DNA of 64,000 bases from NCBI RefSeq assembly GCF_020829645.1, contig NZ_JAIVFS010000024.1, positions 1-64,000 on the forward strand, written 5' to 3'. Shown piece by piece: positions 25,044 through 33,938 of the stretch. The stretch is from Nostoc mirabile CHAB5784 (GTDB lineage Bacteria; Cyanobacteriota; Cyanobacteriia; Cyanobacteriales; Nostocaceae). The notes under the pieces are model-generated. The model did no database searches, was not told the origin of the DNA, and saw only the letters and a list, made by a program, of their open reading frames with translations. The first letter of the stretch is position 1. Every line of letters begins with the position of its first letter. The position numbers and the translations under genes are program-made.

Positions 25044-25394
25044 TTGGATAACAAAATATTCCCCCCGGAAGTAAGGCTGATTTTTCACGGTATCTGGAAA
25101 ACCTCACTTCTATTTCTCTCTTCCTTTAAGGAGAGAGACTTTGAATTTTCCCCCTTCCCGTGTCGGGAAGGGGGTTAGGGGGTTAGGTCTTCGCTAGCTT
25201 TTCCACATGACCTGAATTGTCAGGGAACTTGGGGACAATATTAGTTGCTGGCAACTGAGTTGTGGACGAAAAGACATTTTTAAAGAGAACTATTGTTGAA
25301 TATTGTTAATAATCTCAATCAAAAAATACCAAGCTGTAGTTGATTCCATAGTTGGGAAAAAGTTTAGATATATTTCTTTTGGCGTTGAAACTTT
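25044..25394. other. intergenic, convergent genes
   Basis: Contains the hairpin at 25150-25174 and otherwise no recognisable feature between the 3' ends of the lyase and site-2 protease genes. Confidence 0.5.
25150..25174. terminator. GC-rich hairpin between convergent genes
   Basis: Perfect 11-bp stem CCCCCTTCCCG / CGGGAAGGGGG with a TGT loop, followed by TTAGGGGGTTAGG. No T-tract, so bidirectional termination is only possible; the sequence is also a dispersed repeat type in cyanobacteria. Confidence 0.45.
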
Positions 25395-26915
25395 TTAAAT
25401 TTGCAAAAAGTTAGCGATCGCCTGCGGTAGTGGCAAAATAATTACAATCAACAACGCCATTGCCAGTAATCCCCAAACGTCACGTTGGTTATCCAATTCA
25501 GTGACATCATTCAGTGCAGGTTCATCAATCAATGGCATAAATAATAAGATAATCGCCCACACCAAAAATTCTTCTCTTATTAAAGCCAGTAATAGCAACA
25601 ACACGCGAGCAATTTGACCAATAATCATCGCAGTTCGTTGTCCAAACATCGCATGAACAATGTGACCTCCATCTAGCTGTCCCACAGGCATTAAATTTAA
25701 GGCTGTAACAATTAGTCCCAAAAAACCAGCTACTGCAACTGGATGCAAATCAAGGGCTGATTTTGCTGTTAACTGACTACCCAAGGCTAACTTCGAGAGT
25801 ACCGCTAGTAAAATGGAATACTTAGGATTAAGGGCATCAGGATTTAAAAGTCGGGTTTTTTCAGTGATCGAAACCACGTCAGAATGAGCCAAGCCCCATA
25901 TTAGTAATGGCACAGTCACCACAAAGCCTGCAATTGGCCCAGCAATACTAATGTCAAATAAAGCTTTGCGGTTGGGAATGGGACTACGCATCTGAATAAA
26001 TGCACCAAAAGTTCCCAAGAAGAAAGGTATGGGAATAAAGTAAGGCAACGTCGAGCGAATCTTGTAGAATTTAGCTGTCAAATAATGCCCAAGTTCGTGA
26101 ATGCCCAAAATAGTCATTAACCCTAAAGCATAGGGCAATCCTTTGAATAGAACATCTGGGTTAGATAGAACTTTGAACAAAGAGCCAATTTGCCATAGAG
26201 GCGGTAGAGAAACACCAGCAATTTCCACTCCCACCAAGGTAGTAGTTACCAAAGTAGCTGCTAGTAGTAGAAGTGCTAATCCTGGACGAGTTAAGCGTTC
26301 CTGTTCGCGTCGTGGTGTATTTCTCTCTTTAGCAGCTTGAGTGTTGGGAACCAGCACAAAGAAAGGTTTGCTATCCATACCTTCTCGAAAGATCAGCAGG
26401 AAGCGATCGCCAAATTGTGCTTCAATATTAGTTTTAATCTGCTGGTAGGCGTTGCTAGCTTTAGTTCGCAACTGACCACGGCAAATCACGGCTTGTGGTC
26501 GATACTCAATATTTTGAACGTAGTATACAGACCAAGGAAAACAATTTCGTAGTTGAGTTTCTTCCGTTGGCTCAATGGGACGCACTATTGGTTCTGCAAT
26601 AGGCTGGATAGTCGGCTGTGATTCTGAGGCTTGGGGTTGGGTTTGGGCCTGTGTATCTCTTGGCGATCGACGCCCCCATTGAAACAACGTCCAGTACAAC
26701 ACTGTGGAGACAAATATCGACCAAAGAATCAGCGCTGGCGGCGGAGGTTGTTTCGGCCCATACATCAGCGTCCATCCACTCAACAGTAATGCTGGTGCCA
26801 TTAAAACCAGCCACAACAACCATACTGGCGTCCGCGTGATCTGAGCGACGCTGTGCTGCACCATTAGATAAGTAGCTAGCCCCAGTAGGAGGATAAACAG
26901 AAACCAAAATGCCAT
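25395..26915 (-). CDS. site-2 protease family zinc metalloprotease
   Basis: 506 residues from ATG 26915 (MAFWFLFILLLG). Two N-terminal transmembrane segments, a soluble insert of about 150 residues, then a multi-helix M50 core with the zinc motif HELGH (ILGIHELGHYL) and the third ligand motif LMPVGQLDGGH. It cleaves transmembrane substrates within the bilayer, as in regulated proteolysis of anti-sigma factors; the size matches the EGY1-like branch of cyanobacteria and chloroplasts. Upstream in-frame starts (26966, 26999) would add a basic stretch without obvious purpose. Confidence 0.88.
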   Translation of the reverse strand: MAFWFLFILLLGLATYLMVQHSVAQITRTPVWLLWLVLMAPALLLSGWTLMYGPKQPPPPALILWSIFVSTVLYWTLFQWGRRSPRDTQAQTQPQASESQPTIQPIAEPIVRPIEPTEETQLRNCFPWSVYYVQNIEYRPQAVICRGQLRTKASNAYQQIKTNIEAQFGDRFLLIFREGMDSKPFFVLVPNTQAAKERNTPRREQERLTRPGLALLLLAATLVTTTLVGVEIAGVSLPPLWQIGSLFKVLSNPDVLFKGLPYALGLMTILGIHELGHYLTAKFYKIRSTLPYFIPIPFFLGTFGAFIQMRSPIPNRKALFDISIAGPIAGFVVTVPLLIWGLAHSDVVSITEKTRLLNPDALNPKYSILLAVLSKLALGSQLTAKSALDLHPVAVAGFLGLIVTALNLMPVGQLDGGHIVHAMFGQRTAMIIGQIARVLLLLLALIREEFLVWAIILLFMPLIDEPALNDVTELDNQRDVWGLLAMALLIVIILPLPQAIANFLQI

Positions 26916-27216
26916 GTTATCTTCAGTAATTTTGATAAAACGCGCCGCCAGTAGCTTCAGCACCATAGCATTAACTATAAGGCAGACCTCAAATCCCAAT
27001 TTTTTTCACAATGGTTAACAGGGGACTGGGTATTGGGTACTGGGGATTAGGTACTGGGTATTGGGGAAGAAATTCTTTTAAGATTTGGTTGGCGTACCAA
27101 TCTCCATTCAAATCTTCCCCAGTCCTAGTCCCCAATCCCCAATCCCCAGTTCAATCTTTAGAATTTCCACACTGTAACCAGATTGTCCACAACTCCTCAG
27201 TTTGGGTTCTTTGATT

Positions 27217-27948
27217 ATGTACCCTTTACCTCAAGTGCCAAGTCATACAACTAAGCCACCACGGGCTGTTTTTCCTGACGAAGTTCCTAGCGGAGGTTCT
27301 CTGCAATCGGATTTCGCACAAGAGAGCATTTTTGCTTTTTCACCCAATCGGGACACATTAGGGGGAACCTCTTATCTTATTGTAAGAAATGAAGGCAATA
27401 TCCTCATAGACTGCCCTGCCCTAGACCAAACAAATCAAGATTTTTTGCGATCGCATGGAGGCGTGCGTTGGTTATTTCTCACCCATCGAGGCGCGATTGG
27501 CAAGACTGCTGAATTTCAGCAAATCTTTAGCTGCGAGGTGCTGATTCAAGAGCAAGAAGCTTATTTGTTACCAGGCTTAACCTTAACTACCTTTAGGCAG
27601 GAATTTACACTTGATGGTGTAGCCCAAGTGATTTGGACACCAGGTCATTCTCCCGGCTCATCTTGCTTATACTACAGTGAACTTGGAGGTATATTGTTTT
27701 CTGGTCGTCATTTACTCCCTAACCAGCACGGTGAAGCAGTACCATTACGGACAGCTAAAACCTTTCACTGGCCCAGGCAAATTCAGAGCCTTCGATTCTT
27801 GTTAGAAAATTTTACACCAGAAACTCTCCACTACATTTGTCCCGGTGCTAATACAGGCTTTCTCAGAGGCAAGCGATTTATGGATCAGGCTTATCAACAC
27901 CTCGCCTCTCTGGATTTATCAGCTTTGCTGCGGATACAGCCTTTTTAG
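27217..27948 (+). CDS. metallo-beta-lactamase fold protein with degenerate metal site
   Basis: 243 residues from ATG 27217 (MYPLPQVPSH). The fold is recognisable by GGTSYLIVRNEGNILIDCPAL, LFLTHRGAIG, VIWTPGHSPGSSCLYY and ILFSGRHLLPN. The usual HxHxDH motif is reduced to THRGAIG: the first His remains, while the second His, Asp and third His are replaced. The later His in PGHSPG and the FSGRHLL (normally GD) are partly altered, so it may bind metal weakly or not hydrolyse at all. No operon partner is evident. Confidence 0.75.
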   Translation: MYPLPQVPSHTTKPPRAVFPDEVPSGGSLQSDFAQESIFAFSPNRDTLGGTSYLIVRNEGNILIDCPALDQTNQDFLRSHGGVRWLFLTHRGAIGKTAEFQQIFSCEVLIQEQEAYLLPGLTLTTFRQEFTLDGVAQVIWTPGHSPGSSCLYYSELGGILFSGRHLLPNQHGEAVPLRTAKTFHWPRQIQSLRFLLENFTPETLHYICPGANTGFLRGKRFMDQAYQHLASLDLSALLRIQPF

Positions 27949-28101
27949 AGGCAGTTCTTGCTGGGGGCAGGGGGAGCAGGGGAAGCAGAGGGAGTAGAGG
28001 GAGCAGGGGAGAATAATAACTCCTAACTTCTAACTTCTAACTAATGACTAGTCCCCAATCTCCAATGCAAGTTTTGTAACGTTTGTCAAGCAAGATATTG
28101 T

Positions 28102-28227
28102 CCTGGGAATTCTAACTTAAGAGTCGCGATCGCCCGTCAAATTATTGTAGGAAAACATGGCGGAGCAATCGCGGTAAATTCCCAATTTGGCAAAGGAACT
28201 AAATTTGTCATTCAGCTACCGTTGTAG
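28102..28227 (+). pseudogene. histidine kinase C-terminal remnant
   Basis: In frame from about 28102 the sequence reads a VAIARQIIVGKHGGAIAVNS segment, then QFGKGTKFVIQLPL and TAG at 28225. This is the end of a HATPase_c domain (G2-box side, xGTxFxxxLP). Nothing upstream continues it: 27960-28080 is repeats and an unrelated stretch. A relic of a sensor kinase gene. Confidence 0.7.
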
Positions 28228-28234
28228 TCCCTTG

Positions 28235-28822
28235 TTAAAAAAAACGGGCGATCTGACAGCAGAAACCAGGTAGTAGAGGGGATGTAAGTTCATCCTCCGA
28301 TCGCAACGTTCCTACCAACCTGAGTTGTCCCGCATCCCGCCGATAGACCTCTATCTGCTGGAGTCGCCAGTTGACAATCCAATATTCCAGGACACCCTTG
28401 AGAGAATATAACCGCAGTTTCACTTCGCGTAGGCGTAGCCCGCCTTCGGCATCGCGGCGCTCATTTTGGCTACCCAAAGAAAGGACTTCTACAACTAAAT
28501 CCGGTGCAGCAGTAAGATGTCCAGATTCATCAACAATTCCAGCTAGGCGTTCTTGCTTGACCCATACCACATCAGGAATCACGTCATCTACATCAGAGAA
28601 CACCACACCCGGTGCAAAAAAAGGCTTACCCAGGTTGGTTTCTTCCGACCAAAAGAATAATCGTGCATAAATACGACCCCCAGAGTCTTGATGACCTAGA
28701 TGTGGAGCGCGAGTCACAAACAATTCTCCATCAACGATTTCGTAATGCTTCCATTCGCTGTCAGGAAATAGTTCTAAATCAGCACTAGTCCAACGAATCT
28801 GATTTGAGGTGGTCTGAGTCAT
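28235..28822 (-). CDS. Uma2 family endonuclease with in-frame repeat insert
   Basis: 195 residues from ATG 28822 (MTQTTSNQIRWTSADLELFP). Uma2 hallmarks: YEIVDGELFV, VIPDVVWV, APDLVVEVLS, GVLEYWIV. The Asp in IPDVV and the Glu in VVEVLS are the PD-(D/E)XK positions. Between NERRD and REVKLRLYS lies AEGGLRL, absent from the family pattern NERRDREVKL and encoded by a short dispersed repeat (28430-28450). The extra 7 residues sit before a helix and may be tolerated. Confidence 0.85.
   Translation of the reverse strand: MTQTTSNQIRWTSADLELFPDSEWKHYEIVDGELFVTRAPHLGHQDSGGRIYARLFFWSEETNLGKPFFAPGVVFSDVDDVIPDVVWVKQERLAGIVDESGHLTAAPDLVVEVLSLGSQNERRDAEGGLRLREVKLRLYSLKGVLEYWIVNWRLQQIEVYRRDAGQLRLVGTLRSEDELTSPLLPGFCCQIARFF
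28430..28450 (-). repeat. 21-bp dispersed repeat inserted in frame in a Uma2 gene
   Basis: On the coding strand GCCGAAGGCGGGCTACGCC plus TA, a short form of the GATGCCxxxGGCGGGCTACGCCTACGC repeat common in Nostoc intergenic DNA; a relative occurs at 6551-6585. It adds exactly seven codons. Confidence 0.65.
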
Positions 28823-29044
28823 GTTGCTTTGCTCCGAATTCAAAATTTAAAATTAACAATCCCCACACTTCAACAAGACTTCGACGTGAGCACTCAGTGA
28901 AACGCTCAGTAACCATAAATAAATGGTCTTGTTAGTCAATTGATACAAGATATTGCACCTTAATGTCATTCTTTAATTATTAATTATGAATTGGTAATTA
29001 TTCGGTCATTCCCAGTCTATGACTGGGAACAAGGCGAACTCCTA

Positions 29045-29157
29045 ACTCCTGTACAGACGCGATTAATCGCGTCTCTACTCAATACTCCTGTACAGACGCG
29101 ATTAATCGCGTCTCTACTCAATACTCCTGTACAGACGCGATTAATCGCGTCTCTACA
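29045..29157. repeat. 39-bp tandem repeat, about 3 copies, each a palindrome
   Basis: Three copies of CTCCTGTACA followed by the perfect palindrome GACGCGATTAATCGCGTC and TCTACTCAATA. The last one touches the ctpA stop codon. A single related hairpin occurs at 60310-60327. Each copy could form a stem of nine base pairs, so the array may act as a terminator for ctpA. Confidence 0.92.
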
Positions 29158-30388
29158 CCTTCCCCGCCACAACCGAGTTTTTCTTCAAAAGTTCCACTGC
29201 TGCTTGATATTGCAAATCCGCTTCCGTGCCAATCTGGTCACGGTTAATTGGATCTTGGGAAATCACTTTATCTGGCTTAATACCTAGTTTATTGATATCC
29301 CGGTGTTGAGGAGTTTCATACTTAGCAATTGTAACTGCCAAGCCCGAACCATCTGATAATTCAAATAAAGATTGAATTAGTCCCTTACCAAAGGTGGTTT
29401 CGCCTACCAACTGGGCACGACCATTATCTTGGAGTGCGCCAGCGAGGATTTCACTAGCACTGGCAGTTCCTTGATTCACCAAAATCACCAGAGGATCGGT
29501 CGTCAGGGGTGGCCCAAAGGCTTCAAAACTACCTTGAATACCTTGTCGGTTCACAGTGTAGACGATAGTACCAGAGTCTAACCACAGACGGGCGATTTCA
29601 ATTCCTGATTGTAATAACCCCCCAGGATTATTTCGTAAATCTAGAATGTAGGCAGCAGCGCCTTTTTTTTCTAGACTAGAAATAGCGTGTGCCAATTCCG
29701 TTGAGGCGTTGGCATTGAATTGAGTAAGACGAAGGTAGCCAATGGGCGTACCCTCAGCAGAAACACGCAAATCTGAAACCACAGGGTTAAGAGCAATGCG
29801 ATCGCGTGTCAGTCTAATTTCCGTTTCTGCCTCTCCGTCCCGTTCGATCAGGAGAGTAACAAGGCTGCCACTGGGGCCCCGCATTTTAGTTGCAGCTTCA
29901 TCTAGGGTAAGATTTTTTGTGGAAACGCCTTCAATTTTGAGAATGCGATCGCGTGGTCTAATTCCCGCTTTATCTGCTGGTGAACCTGCTATGGGAGCAA
30001 CTACTTCCAAGTTCCCAGTCTCAGGATTTAGGGCAATTTGCAATCCTACCCCAGTAAGTTCGCCAGAAGTATTGACCTGTAAGCTGCGGTACTGTTCTGG
30101 ATCTAAAAAGCGGGTAAAAGGATCGTCGAGGCTCTTGAGCATCTTCCCAATTGCCGCATAACTGGCATTTGAGTCTGTCAGTGGCTTCTCCAGAACCTTT
30201 TGCCGGACTGCTGCCCAGTTTTGATGATTAAACGTCTCATCTAGATAAGTGCGATTAACAATTCGCCAAACTTCCGAAACCAGCTTTTGTTCCGTCGTCA
30301 AAGCCATCGCCGGCTGCGTGAGCGTACCCAACGCCAACCAAAACGCCATTAACAATGAAAATCCAACCCGAAAGACTTGTTTGTTCAT
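29153..30388 (-). CDS. ctpA: carboxyl-terminal processing protease
   Basis: 411 residues from ATG 30388 (MNKQVFRVGF). A signal peptide ends near QPAMA; a PDZ domain spans about residues 100-185 (GVGLQIAL, PADKAGIRPRDRILKIEG), then the S41 protease core with the Ser-Lys dyad in NQGTASASEIL and TTFGKG. CtpA cleaves the C-terminal extension of the D1 precursor in the thylakoid lumen, needed for assembly of the manganese cluster. It is divergent from petB with about 530 bp between. Upstream in-frame starts (GTG 30409, ATG 30397) are possible. Confidence 0.9.
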   Translation of the reverse strand: MNKQVFRVGFSLLMAFWLALGTLTQPAMALTTEQKLVSEVWRIVNRTYLDETFNHQNWAAVRQKVLEKPLTDSNASYAAIGKMLKSLDDPFTRFLDPEQYRSLQVNTSGELTGVGLQIALNPETGNLEVVAPIAGSPADKAGIRPRDRILKIEGVSTKNLTLDEAATKMRGPSGSLVTLLIERDGEAETEIRLTRDRIALNPVVSDLRVSAEGTPIGYLRLTQFNANASTELAHAISSLEKKGAAAYILDLRNNPGGLLQSGIEIARLWLDSGTIVYTVNRQGIQGSFEAFGPPLTTDPLVILVNQGTASASEILAGALQDNGRAQLVGETTFGKGLIQSLFELSDGSGLAVTIAKYETPQHRDINKLGIKPDKVISQDPINRDQIGTEADLQYQAAVELLKKNSVVAGKV

Positions 30389-30921
30389 GAACCCCATTAT
30401 CAATTTCACCTCAACCCAAATTGCCTAGAAATGCCCACTTGCCCTGTTGTTGATGAAATCTATCTCTCGATTATGTTACTTTTTTTATAGAAGTGGTGTA
30501 TTCCTCTCATCAAGTTGTTCAGTCAACTGATGCGTTGTATCCACTCATCAAAGGATAAAATCTACTTTATGTCCACCATTTTCTGTGCAGGGGCGTAAAG
30601 AGATCGCAATATATTCCTTCTTTACAGAGTGTAAAGTTTCTGAAGACTCTTAGCACGCCAAAAGCTGACAAGCAAACAAAACTCGCCTTTACTAAAATCC
30701 CAAAATTGCTAATTGGGAGAGAAGTCACGAGCGGCGGCTTATGAGAAGTCCATAGACAATTCTGCTGCTACCCTAGCCTGTGGCACAACACCTTTGTCGA
30801 ACGGGAAAACCTAAAGGCAAACTCACAGGATGCCGAGGCTTGAGATCATCAGAATTTTGGTCGCCGATTCAGAACTTCGGGATTTATCAACCGCAACCGA
30901 CTTTTAGGAACTTGAGATTGT
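30389..30921. other. divergent intergenic region ctpA/petB
   Basis: Expected to hold both promoters. No repeat arrays. No site could be called with confidence, although TTACTTTTTTTATAGAAGTG near 30475 and TTTTAGGAACTTGAG before petB are AT-rich and ribosome-site-like respectively. Confidence 0.4.
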
Positions 30922-31569
30922 ATGGCCAACGTTTCCGACTGGTTTGAGGAACGCCTAGAGATTCAGGCACTCGCCGAAGACGTTACTAGTAAGTACGTCC
31001 CTCCCCACGTCAACATCTTCTACTGTTTGGGTGGAATTACCCTGGTTTGCTTTCTCATCCAGTTTGCCACTGGATTTGCGATGACGTTCTACTACAGACC
31101 AACAGTCACTGAAGCTTTCTCCTCTGTGGAATACATCATGAATGAGGTAAGCTTCGGTTGGCTAATTCGCTCCATCCATCGCTGGTCTGCCAGCATGATG
31201 GTATTGATGATGATTTTGCACACCTTCCGGGTTTATCTGACTGGTGGTTTCAAAAAGCCCCGCGAACTGACCTGGATAAGTGGTGTCATCCTAGCTGTGA
31301 TTACAGTCTCCTTTGGAGTCACAGGCTATTCCTTACCTTGGGATCAAATTGGCTACTGGGCTGTGAAAATCGTTAGCGGCGTACCAGAAGCAATTCCCGT
31401 GGTTGGCGTTCTAATCTCCGACTTGCTACGCGGCGGTTCGAGTGTTGGTCAAGCAACACTAACTCGTTACTATAGCGCACACACCTTTGTATTGCCTTGG
31501 TTGATTGCAGTTTTCATGCTGTTTCACTTCTTGATGATCCGCAAACAAGGCATTTCTGGGCCTTTGTAA
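30922..31569 (+). CDS. petB: cytochrome b6
   Basis: 215 residues, the standard length. Begins MANVSDWFEERLEIQALAED; four transmembrane helices with heme ligands in RSIHRWSASMMVLMMILHTFRVY and in SAHTFVLPWLIAVFMLFHFLMIRKQG; the Cys in YCLGGITL binds heme c-n. Core subunit of the cytochrome b6f complex, passing electrons between plastoquinone and plastocyanin. Normally followed closely by petD, but here a repeat-filled gap separates them. Confidence 0.98.
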   Translation: MANVSDWFEERLEIQALAEDVTSKYVPPHVNIFYCLGGITLVCFLIQFATGFAMTFYYRPTVTEAFSSVEYIMNEVSFGWLIRSIHRWSASMMVLMMILHTFRVYLTGGFKKPRELTWISGVILAVITVSFGVTGYSLPWDQIGYWAVKIVSGVPEAIPVVGVLISDLLRGGSSVGQATLTRYYSAHTFVLPWLIAVFMLFHFLMIRKQGISGPL

Positions 31570-32079
31570 TCTCAGTTATTCGCGAAAGGCAACATTTGTC
31601 AGTTTTCAGATGAAGTTGTTTGTTCTAAACTTATGAAACACAAGAAATTAATTGTACATAAGTTCCAAAAAACAAACACTTGTATCTGAAGGCTAAAGCT
31701 GTAGAGACTCTCCAGGCGGCTAAGTGTAAATAGACAAACGCTGTTTGCCGCCTGCTAGGGTTGCCTAGTACCGCAAGGCGGAAGTCAAAAGTTAACACTG
31801 AGCGACTTGCCTTGAGCCTTGGGAGAGCGTAGCCGACTTGTACTGAGCTTGTCCTGAGCGTAGCCGACTTGTACTGAGCGGCGTCGAAGTAAGGGCGGCG
31901 TCGAAGTAAGGGCGCAGTCGAAAGGAGTCGAAGTGTTACGCATTCAAAAGTCACACATGCTTAAATTTTGGGCTTTCTGACTGTAATGAAATGTAGGTTT
32001 ATTTCCGCCGACCTGTACTAGTAGCTGATAGTTTTCACAAATGCTTTAATTTAACTTAAGCAGGAGAGCATATTTCAAA
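31570..32079. repeat. 510-bp petB-petD spacer filled with dispersed repeats
   Basis: No gene. About 31780-31935 is a run of short repeats: GACTTGTACTGAGC twice, GGCGTCGAAGTAAGGGC twice, and AGTCGAAAGGAGTCGAAGTG. Before petD there is an AAGCAGGAGAGCATATTTCA ribosome site. The repeats may affect petBD cotranscription. Confidence 0.75.
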
Positions 32080-32562
32080 ATGTCAACACAAAAAAAACCT
32101 GACCTGAGCGATCCTCAGTTAAGAGCCAAACTAGCCAAAGGCATGGGTCACAACTACTATGGTGAACCCGCTTGGCCTAATGACCTACTTTACGTCTTTC
32201 CAATCGTGATCATGGGTTCCTTCGCTGCGATTGTGGCTCTAGCTGTGCTAGATCCCGCTATGACCGGTGAACCAGCAAATCCTTTCGCCACACCATTGGA
32301 AATTTTGCCAGAATGGTACTTGTATCCAGTCTTCCAAATTTTGCGATCGCTTCCTAACAAACTTTTAGGAGTGTTAGCAATGGGTTCAGTACCAGTGGGG
32401 CTAATCCTCGTTCCCTTTATTGAGAACGTTAATAAGTTCCAAAACCCCTTCCGTCGTCCAGTTGCAACCACAGTGTTCCTCTTTGGTACCCTTGTCACTT
32501 TGTGGCTGGGTATTGGTGCTGCCTTGCCATTGGATAAATCTTTGACCTTGGGACTATTCTAA
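32080..32562 (+). CDS. petD: cytochrome b6f complex subunit IV
   Basis: 160 residues, the standard length. MSTQKKPDLSDPQLRAKLAK start, then GHNYYGEPAWPNDLLYVFPI and the Qo-site PEWYLYPVFQILRS (PEWY motif), three transmembrane helices. Pairs with cytochrome b6 to form the quinol-oxidising core. The ribosome site AGGAGAG lies 12 bases upstream of the start. Confidence 0.98.
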   Translation: MSTQKKPDLSDPQLRAKLAKGMGHNYYGEPAWPNDLLYVFPIVIMGSFAAIVALAVLDPAMTGEPANPFATPLEILPEWYLYPVFQILRSLPNKLLGVLAMGSVPVGLILVPFIENVNKFQNPFRRPVATTVFLFGTLVTLWLGIGAALPLDKSLTLGLF

Positions 32563-32584
32563 ATTAGTCACCACAAAGTGCTTT

Positions 32585-32650
32585 GACGCCTGTGAGTTTT
32601 AAAAGCAGATGCAGATGTGCTTTTGAAAAAAATTTACAGGCGTCAATTTT
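32585..32650 (+). terminator. hairpin terminator after petD
   Basis: Outer stem GACGCCTGT (32585-32593) with ACAGGCGTC (32636-32644), inner stem AAAAGCA (32601-32607) with TGCTTTT (32618-32624), followed by AATTTTAATAA. Placed 22 bp after the petD stop. Confidence 0.75.
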
Positions 32651-32921
32651 AATAATTCAGATTGCATCTGGGATCTGAAGTTTTAGATGGAAAAGCTATT
32701 CCAAAATCTAAAATCACCAAAAAGTCATCAACTACAAACATTTTTCACTTACTTAACGTAAGTTGCTAGTTACAATTCTCGAAATGCCAAAATCGTTCAT
32801 GTTTTGTCTTTTGGGACATAGAATATCTCAATTTAGATTTTTCTATATCAGAGAAATTCTGCGAATAGTGCAAAATTTAATAACTAGCAACTTGGGTTTA
32901 CTTATATTTAAGTCACAGTTA

Positions 32922-33365
32922 ATGTTTAGCATAGTGCAGCAAGACCATCTGACGGTTAAGAGCGAACTCAGTCTCCTAAACCAGGTGCAAGAATGGTTCG
33001 AGCAATTTTGTCTGCAACATTTGTCTCAACTTGGCTGGTCAAAAACCCAACTTGATCGCCTAAATTTAGCATTAGCAGAAGGCTTTACCAACGCTGTTCG
33101 TCACGCTCATCATGCTTTACCCCCAGAAACAACCATTGAAATTAACATTTATCTGTGGATTGACCGACTAGAGATTAGAATTTGGGATTATGGAAAACCT
33201 TTCAATCCTGATGCGATCGCAGAGCCAGAGCCAGGTACGCTGCAAGTAGGTGGGTATGGATGGTTTCTCCTGAGGCGGTTGGCTGATCGTGTTGTATACG
33301 AGCGTGGTGCAGATGGTAGAAATTGCCTCCTCATCGTTAAATACTCTGTAGAAGCACAAAAGTAA
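32922..33365 (+). CDS. anti-sigma regulatory factor (RsbW-like HATPase)
   Basis: 147 residues from ATG 32922 (MFSIVQQDHLTVKSELSLL). GHKL ATPase features: N-box LNLALAEGFTNAVRHAH, G1 DYGKPF and G2 GGYGWFLLRRLADRV. Such kinases bind sigma factors or phosphorylate anti-anti-sigma partners in partner switching. The longer frame from 32763 adds a hydrophobic non-conserved stretch and is not used. No partner gene is adjacent. Confidence 0.85.
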   Translation: MFSIVQQDHLTVKSELSLLNQVQEWFEQFCLQHLSQLGWSKTQLDRLNLALAEGFTNAVRHAHHALPPETTIEINIYLWIDRLEIRIWDYGKPFNPDAIAEPEPGTLQVGGYGWFLLRRLADRVVYERGADGRNCLLIVKYSVEAQK

Positions 33366-33938
33366 AAGTAAAGCAGTCAGCCCCTTCAGCAAAGTCAAAA
33401 GTCAAAAGTCAAAAATAAAGGAAGGTAAGAATACTTCTGATACCAATTTTGGGTTTTGAGCAAAGGCGTAGCGTAGGGAAGGAGTACCAGGGTACGAAGG
33501 CTTGTCTTGTCTAGCAGATGTTGCACGTAGCTTGATTATAATTACGAGTAGGACAAACAAAACTTCTCCTTCTCCTATAGTCGCCGCGCAAGGGGTGGAA
33601 CTTTTTCCCAAAGTTGAGCCATTCACTTAAAAACAGAAGCACAAGGGAACTGTTTGCTCAAATATGTAGTTATTTGATTGATAAAAGTATACTCCTTTTT
33701 CAATATTATCTGGATTGGAGTAATATGTTTTTTACGTAAAATTGCTTGTTTATTATGAGCATTTTGTAAAATAAAGAATATTGTTGTATAAAAAGAATTA
33801 ATGAATCCAGTAAAGATAACATTCGAGCTAGACTAGCTCTTTTGTTAAGATTTGTCAGCAGTGTTGAGAGTCTTAATTTATGTTCTCCAACAAGTGCCAT
33901 TTTGTGCTTAAAGAGATAGAGGAAATAGAGGACAAAAT
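33366..33938. other. intergenic, no gene recognised
   Basis: Starts with GTCAAAA heptads (33392-33413); the rest is AT-rich from about 33640 and includes TTTACGTAAAATTGCTTG. It precedes the dehydratase gene, whose ribosome site is probably GAGGA at about 33920. Nothing else seen. Confidence 0.5.

Noticed and set aside
31631..31954. Minus-strand frame across the petB-petD spacer
   Set aside because: It runs through dispersed repeats and has no ribosome site.
33402..33900. Two minus-strand frames upstream of the GDP-mannose dehydratase gene
   Set aside because: Low-complexity or AT-rich translations without start signals.
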